DNA from: Polyangium sp. 15x6
GTDB lineage: Bacteria > Myxococcota_A > Polyangia > Polyangiales > Polyangiaceae
Assembly: GCF_029960785.1 (NCBI RefSeq)
Contig: NZ_JASBQE010000007.1
Location: forward strand, 124,001 to 188,000
Length of the DNA: 64,000 nucleotides
Direction: 5' to 3'
Made by a program: the position numbers and the translations under genes. Shown here piece after piece: positions 61,639 through 64,000 of this stretch (position 1 is its first letter; every line of letters starts with the position of its first letter). Under the pieces are notes generated by a model, which was not told the origin of the DNA, did not search any database, and saw only the letters and a program-made list of their open reading frames with translations.

Positions 61639-61768
61639 TGCGAAGTCCGCCTGGGACGGCCCCCGGGCGAGCTCGACTTTTTGCGTCATTTCTGCGGTCG
61701 GGTTTGGCGGGCCGAGCATCGAAGGAATGGGCGTCGGGCCATTGCTCCTAGCTTGACGAAGAGGACCG

Positions 61769-62410
61769 ATGAACAACGAGGCAGGAACGAAGATGCGTTC
61801 GCCGCTCCGCACGTTACGCCTGGGCACGGTGGCGGCGGGATCCGTCGAGACGGCGCAACCCGTGTCCGAACGGTACGGGCCTCGATCCGTGATGCGCCCG
61901 ATGGCGCCGGATTATTTCGCGATTCCGCCGGAGCCCTCGGGCGTGGTCCAGGCGCTCTCCGCGGAGCCGCGCTCGGGCCCCGGGAGCCGGAAGCTCCGGA
62001 CACCCCTCGACGAGGTGAGCGAGCTCATCCGAAAAATGGAGATTCGGGAGCTCGGGGATGTTCTTCTCTATGCGCAACGATTGCTCGCTGCGCGCGGCAA
62101 GGCGCCCGACCCGGACGTGATTTCCGCGCTCCTCGCGGCCATGGGCCGCCTGTACGCGGCCTATCGCAATGCACCCGGCGTGCCCTTACCGATTCTGCGC
62201 GGAGCGCTCCCGGACGTCCCGCGCAAGACGCTCGACGACGCGCTGCTCGAAGCGGAGGCGCGACGCATGCTCCGGCTCGTCGTGGTTTCGCCGCTCACGC
62301 CGTTCGTCGAGCGGGCGGCGGGCCTTCACGATCCGCGGCGCGGGCTCCTCTATTTCGTGTCGGCGCCGGATGGCACGCCGCGCGAGCCCGAGCCCATGCG
62401 GAAGCGCTGA
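61769..62410 (+). CDS. Protein of unknown function, 213 residues
   Basis: ATG 61769 begins a protein with a Pro/Ser-rich disordered N-terminus (about 1-80). A compact helical region follows (DEVSELIRKMEIRELGDVLL, then LLAAMGRLYAAYRNAPGVPL) and a C-terminal block DDALLEAEARRMLRLVVV. I recognise no domain. It converges on the amine oxidase gene with a 20-bp gap. Confidence 0.72.
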   Translation: MNNEAGTKMRSPLRTLRLGTVAAGSVETAQPVSERYGPRSVMRPMAPDYFAIPPEPSGVVQALSAEPRSGPGSRKLRTPLDEVSELIRKMEIRELGDVLLYAQRLLAARGKAPDPDVISALLAAMGRLYAAYRNAPGVPLPILRGALPDVPRKTLDDALLEAEARRMLRLVVVSPLTPFVERAAGLHDPRRGLLYFVSAPDGTPREPEPMRKR

Positions 62411-62430
62411 ATCGGCCCTTGTCCCGAGCC

Positions 62431-63807
62431 TCAGCCGAGGGCGGCGAGCACCTCGTCCGAGGCGCGCTCGCCGGCTTCGACGGCGCCTTCCATGTAACCG
62501 GTCCACACGCGCGCCGTCTCCGTCCCGGCCCAGTGCACGCGGCCCACGGGCGCGCGCAAGGCCGAAGCGTGCGCGGTGAGCACGCCCGGGCCGAGGACCA
62601 TCGAATAACAACCGCGTGACCAGCGCTCGGCGGGCCAGTCCTGATCGACGTAATCGATCGGCGCGGCCGCGCTCGGGCCGAAGAAACGCGTCAAAGAATC
62701 GACGGCGGCCTTTTTCCGCTCCTCGGGGCTTTTTCCGCTCATGGCGCGCGCGTCCTTGCCCATGAAGAATCCGACGAGCGCGCCGTGCGAGCCGTCCTCG
62801 GGAGAATCGTCGAACACGAGTTTCACCGACCCCACGTCGGAGAGCGCCTCTCCCGAATATCCGGCTTGCCGCCAGAATGGCGACGCGTATGTCGCGACGC
62901 ACTTGATCACGCTGCCCATCGGCGACCGCTGCGTGAGCTGGTCCCGCGACGCGGGCAGGCCCGGCTCGTAATCGATCCGCCCCGCGAGCGCGGGCGGCAC
63001 GGCCACGATCACCCGCTTGCACCGCCACGTCCCCGCGTCCGAGGTCACGGTCACGCCGGCCGCGTCCTGCGCGATGCGCCGCACCGGCGCGCCGAGGACC
63101 ACCCGCTCCTCGCCGAGCCCGCGCGCGATTCGCTTCGAGACCTCCTGAAAGCCCTCCGCGAGGCGCGTCTCCTGCGCGCCATTCTCGATCTCCGTCAGCC
63201 GTATGAGCCCGCCGCCCTGACGCAGATAATACAAGAAAAATAGGAGGGACAGCTCGGACGGCTCCGCCGCGAAGACGGCCCGCACCGCCGTGTCGAGCAT
63301 CGCTTTGGCGCCGCGGGTCTTCACGTTTTTCCGTTTCCACGCCTCGACCGTGGTCCCGTCCCATTCCGAGGCCTTCGCGGCCGAGAGCGGATCCTCGATC
63401 GGGACCTCCTTCACGAGCGCCTCGATGCGCTGGATCGTGATTCCGAGGTCGACGGCGCCGATCAAGGACAGGCTCGGGATCGACGTCTTGTACGTCGTCA
63501 GCGTCCCGCCGAGCGACAGCACCTTCTTGCCGTCGCGCCATTGCTTGAACGTCGACAAACCGAGCTCGGCGACGAGCTTCGTCATCCGGTCCTGCGTGGG
63601 GCCGATCCATTGCGCGCCGAGGTCCACGCGGTCGCCTCGGGCCGTCGTGTGGCTGAGCGTCCGGCCGCCGACCCGATCCCGCGCCTCCAGCACCACGACC
63701 GAGACGCCCGCGGCCGCGAGCCGCCGGGCCGCCACGAGGCCGCTGAGCCCCGCGCCGACGACCACCACGGATGCTTCGCGCGGCGCTCCTTGCCCAATTT
63801 CTTCCAT
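62431..63807 (-). CDS. Flavin-containing amine oxidase (monoamine oxidase-like)
   Basis: From ATG 63807 the protein has 458 residues. It begins with the FAD-binding motif VVVVGAGLSGLVAARRLA and GxG-type LEARDRVGGRT, has the substrate-domain blocks GAQWIGPTQDRM and WDGTTVEAWKRK, and ends with the FAD-contact block GRVHWAGTETARVWTGYMEGAVEAGERA. These are monoamine oxidase family features: oxidative deamination of amines. The frame is open 47 codons upstream, but those residues are not family-like. Confidence 0.93.
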   Translation of the reverse strand: MEEIGQGAPREASVVVVGAGLSGLVAARRLAAAGVSVVVLEARDRVGGRTLSHTTARGDRVDLGAQWIGPTQDRMTKLVAELGLSTFKQWRDGKKVLSLGGTLTTYKTSIPSLSLIGAVDLGITIQRIEALVKEVPIEDPLSAAKASEWDGTTVEAWKRKNVKTRGAKAMLDTAVRAVFAAEPSELSLLFFLYYLRQGGGLIRLTEIENGAQETRLAEGFQEVSKRIARGLGEERVVLGAPVRRIAQDAAGVTVTSDAGTWRCKRVIVAVPPALAGRIDYEPGLPASRDQLTQRSPMGSVIKCVATYASPFWRQAGYSGEALSDVGSVKLVFDDSPEDGSHGALVGFFMGKDARAMSGKSPEERKKAAVDSLTRFFGPSAAAPIDYVDQDWPAERWSRGCYSMVLGPGVLTAHASALRAPVGRVHWAGTETARVWTGYMEGAVEAGERASDEVLAALG

Positions 63808-63851
63808 CGCAGGGGCAGGATACCGCCGTTCGGGCCGGTCGTGTGCTCCGA

Positions 63852-64000
63852 TTACGTGCGGGGCGCGAGCAGGGCCCGCACCTTCGAAAGGATCGCGACG
63901 TCCGCCGGCGGGAAAAGCTCGTCCCTCAGGTCTTCGGTCGCGGCCCACTTCACGTCCGCGACGTCGAGCGGGCGCGGATCGGGCGATCCTGCCGCGCGCG
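63852..64000 (-). CDS. NUDIX hydrolase, C-terminal fragment (3' end only)
   Basis: On the minus strand the frame enters from the window edge and stops with TAA at 63852-63854. About 49 residues are visible, including DVKWAATEDLRDELFPPADVA followed by ILSKVRALLA. The W-x-x-x-E-D-L and FPPAD-x-x-I-L pattern is the usual end of MutT-type NUDIX proteins; the NUDIX box itself lies outside the window. It is 44 bp upstream of the amine oxidase start, probably the same operon. Confidence 0.8.
   Translation of the reverse strand, partial: RAAGSPDPRPLDVADVKWAATEDLRDELFPPADVAILSKVRALLAPRT

Overview
The window is about 70% G+C, with codons almost saturated with G/C at the third position. The Ser/Thr protein kinases, several carrying ATPase and TPR modules, the FHA and MCP proteins, the outer-membrane lipoproteins and the split ATP synthase locus all point to a myxobacterium. 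The Polyangiales (Sorangium/Polyangium type) fit best; this is inferred from gene content, not from a search. No tRNA, rRNA, CRISPR array, insertion sequence or prophage was recognised, so this looks like ordinary chromosome around a replication origin with one unusual accessory island.

Left part (1-12 kb): a truncated CDS end, a very large kinase/cyclase-like/ATPase/TPR sensor protein, an NHLRC2-like thioredoxin-NHL protein, dnaA, and an 800-bp non-coding region with three near-consensus DnaA boxes and a 14-bp-arm palindrome (candidate oriC). Then come an outer-membrane barrel, a MiaE-like tRNA hydroxylase, an unknown gene and a VapBC-like pair with a damaged PIN active site.

12-23 kb: an ATP synthase segment (b, b', delta, alpha, gamma) without a, c, beta or epsilon; its b' and alpha subunits are enlarged in unusual ways. 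It is followed by a YciO/YrdC protein, a class A penicillin-binding protein, a membrane-tethered kinase and pgeF.

23-33 kb: an enoyl-thioester-reductase-like MDR enzyme, a second kinase/cyclase-like/ATPase protein, a possible roadblock protein, a lipoprotein, a GST, a cystathionine beta-synthase-type enzyme with CBS domains, and a kinase-ATPase that is directly followed by the radical SAM island.

33.2-40.5 kb is the most novel part: a B12-binding-like radical SAM enzyme, a DUF483-like cysteine-motif protein and a 945-residue protein with two radical SAM halves, the first with a CX24CX2C cysteine spacing. They are packed with 3-bp and 30-bp gaps and bounded by an XRE regulator and a strong terminator. 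No function is known to me.

41-64 kb: a thioredoxin lipoprotein, a class V PLP enzyme, a large beta-propeller-like lipoprotein, two NtrY-like orphan histidine kinases, a chemoreceptor-like protein with repeated HAMP-like modules next to a double-FHA membrane protein, acireductone dioxygenase, RNase R, a VKOR-DsbA fusion, adenosine deaminase, several unknown genes, a flavin amine oxidase and the end of a NUDIX gene. Two non-coding gaps (57.8-58.3 and 59.2-59.7 kb) hold strong hairpins.
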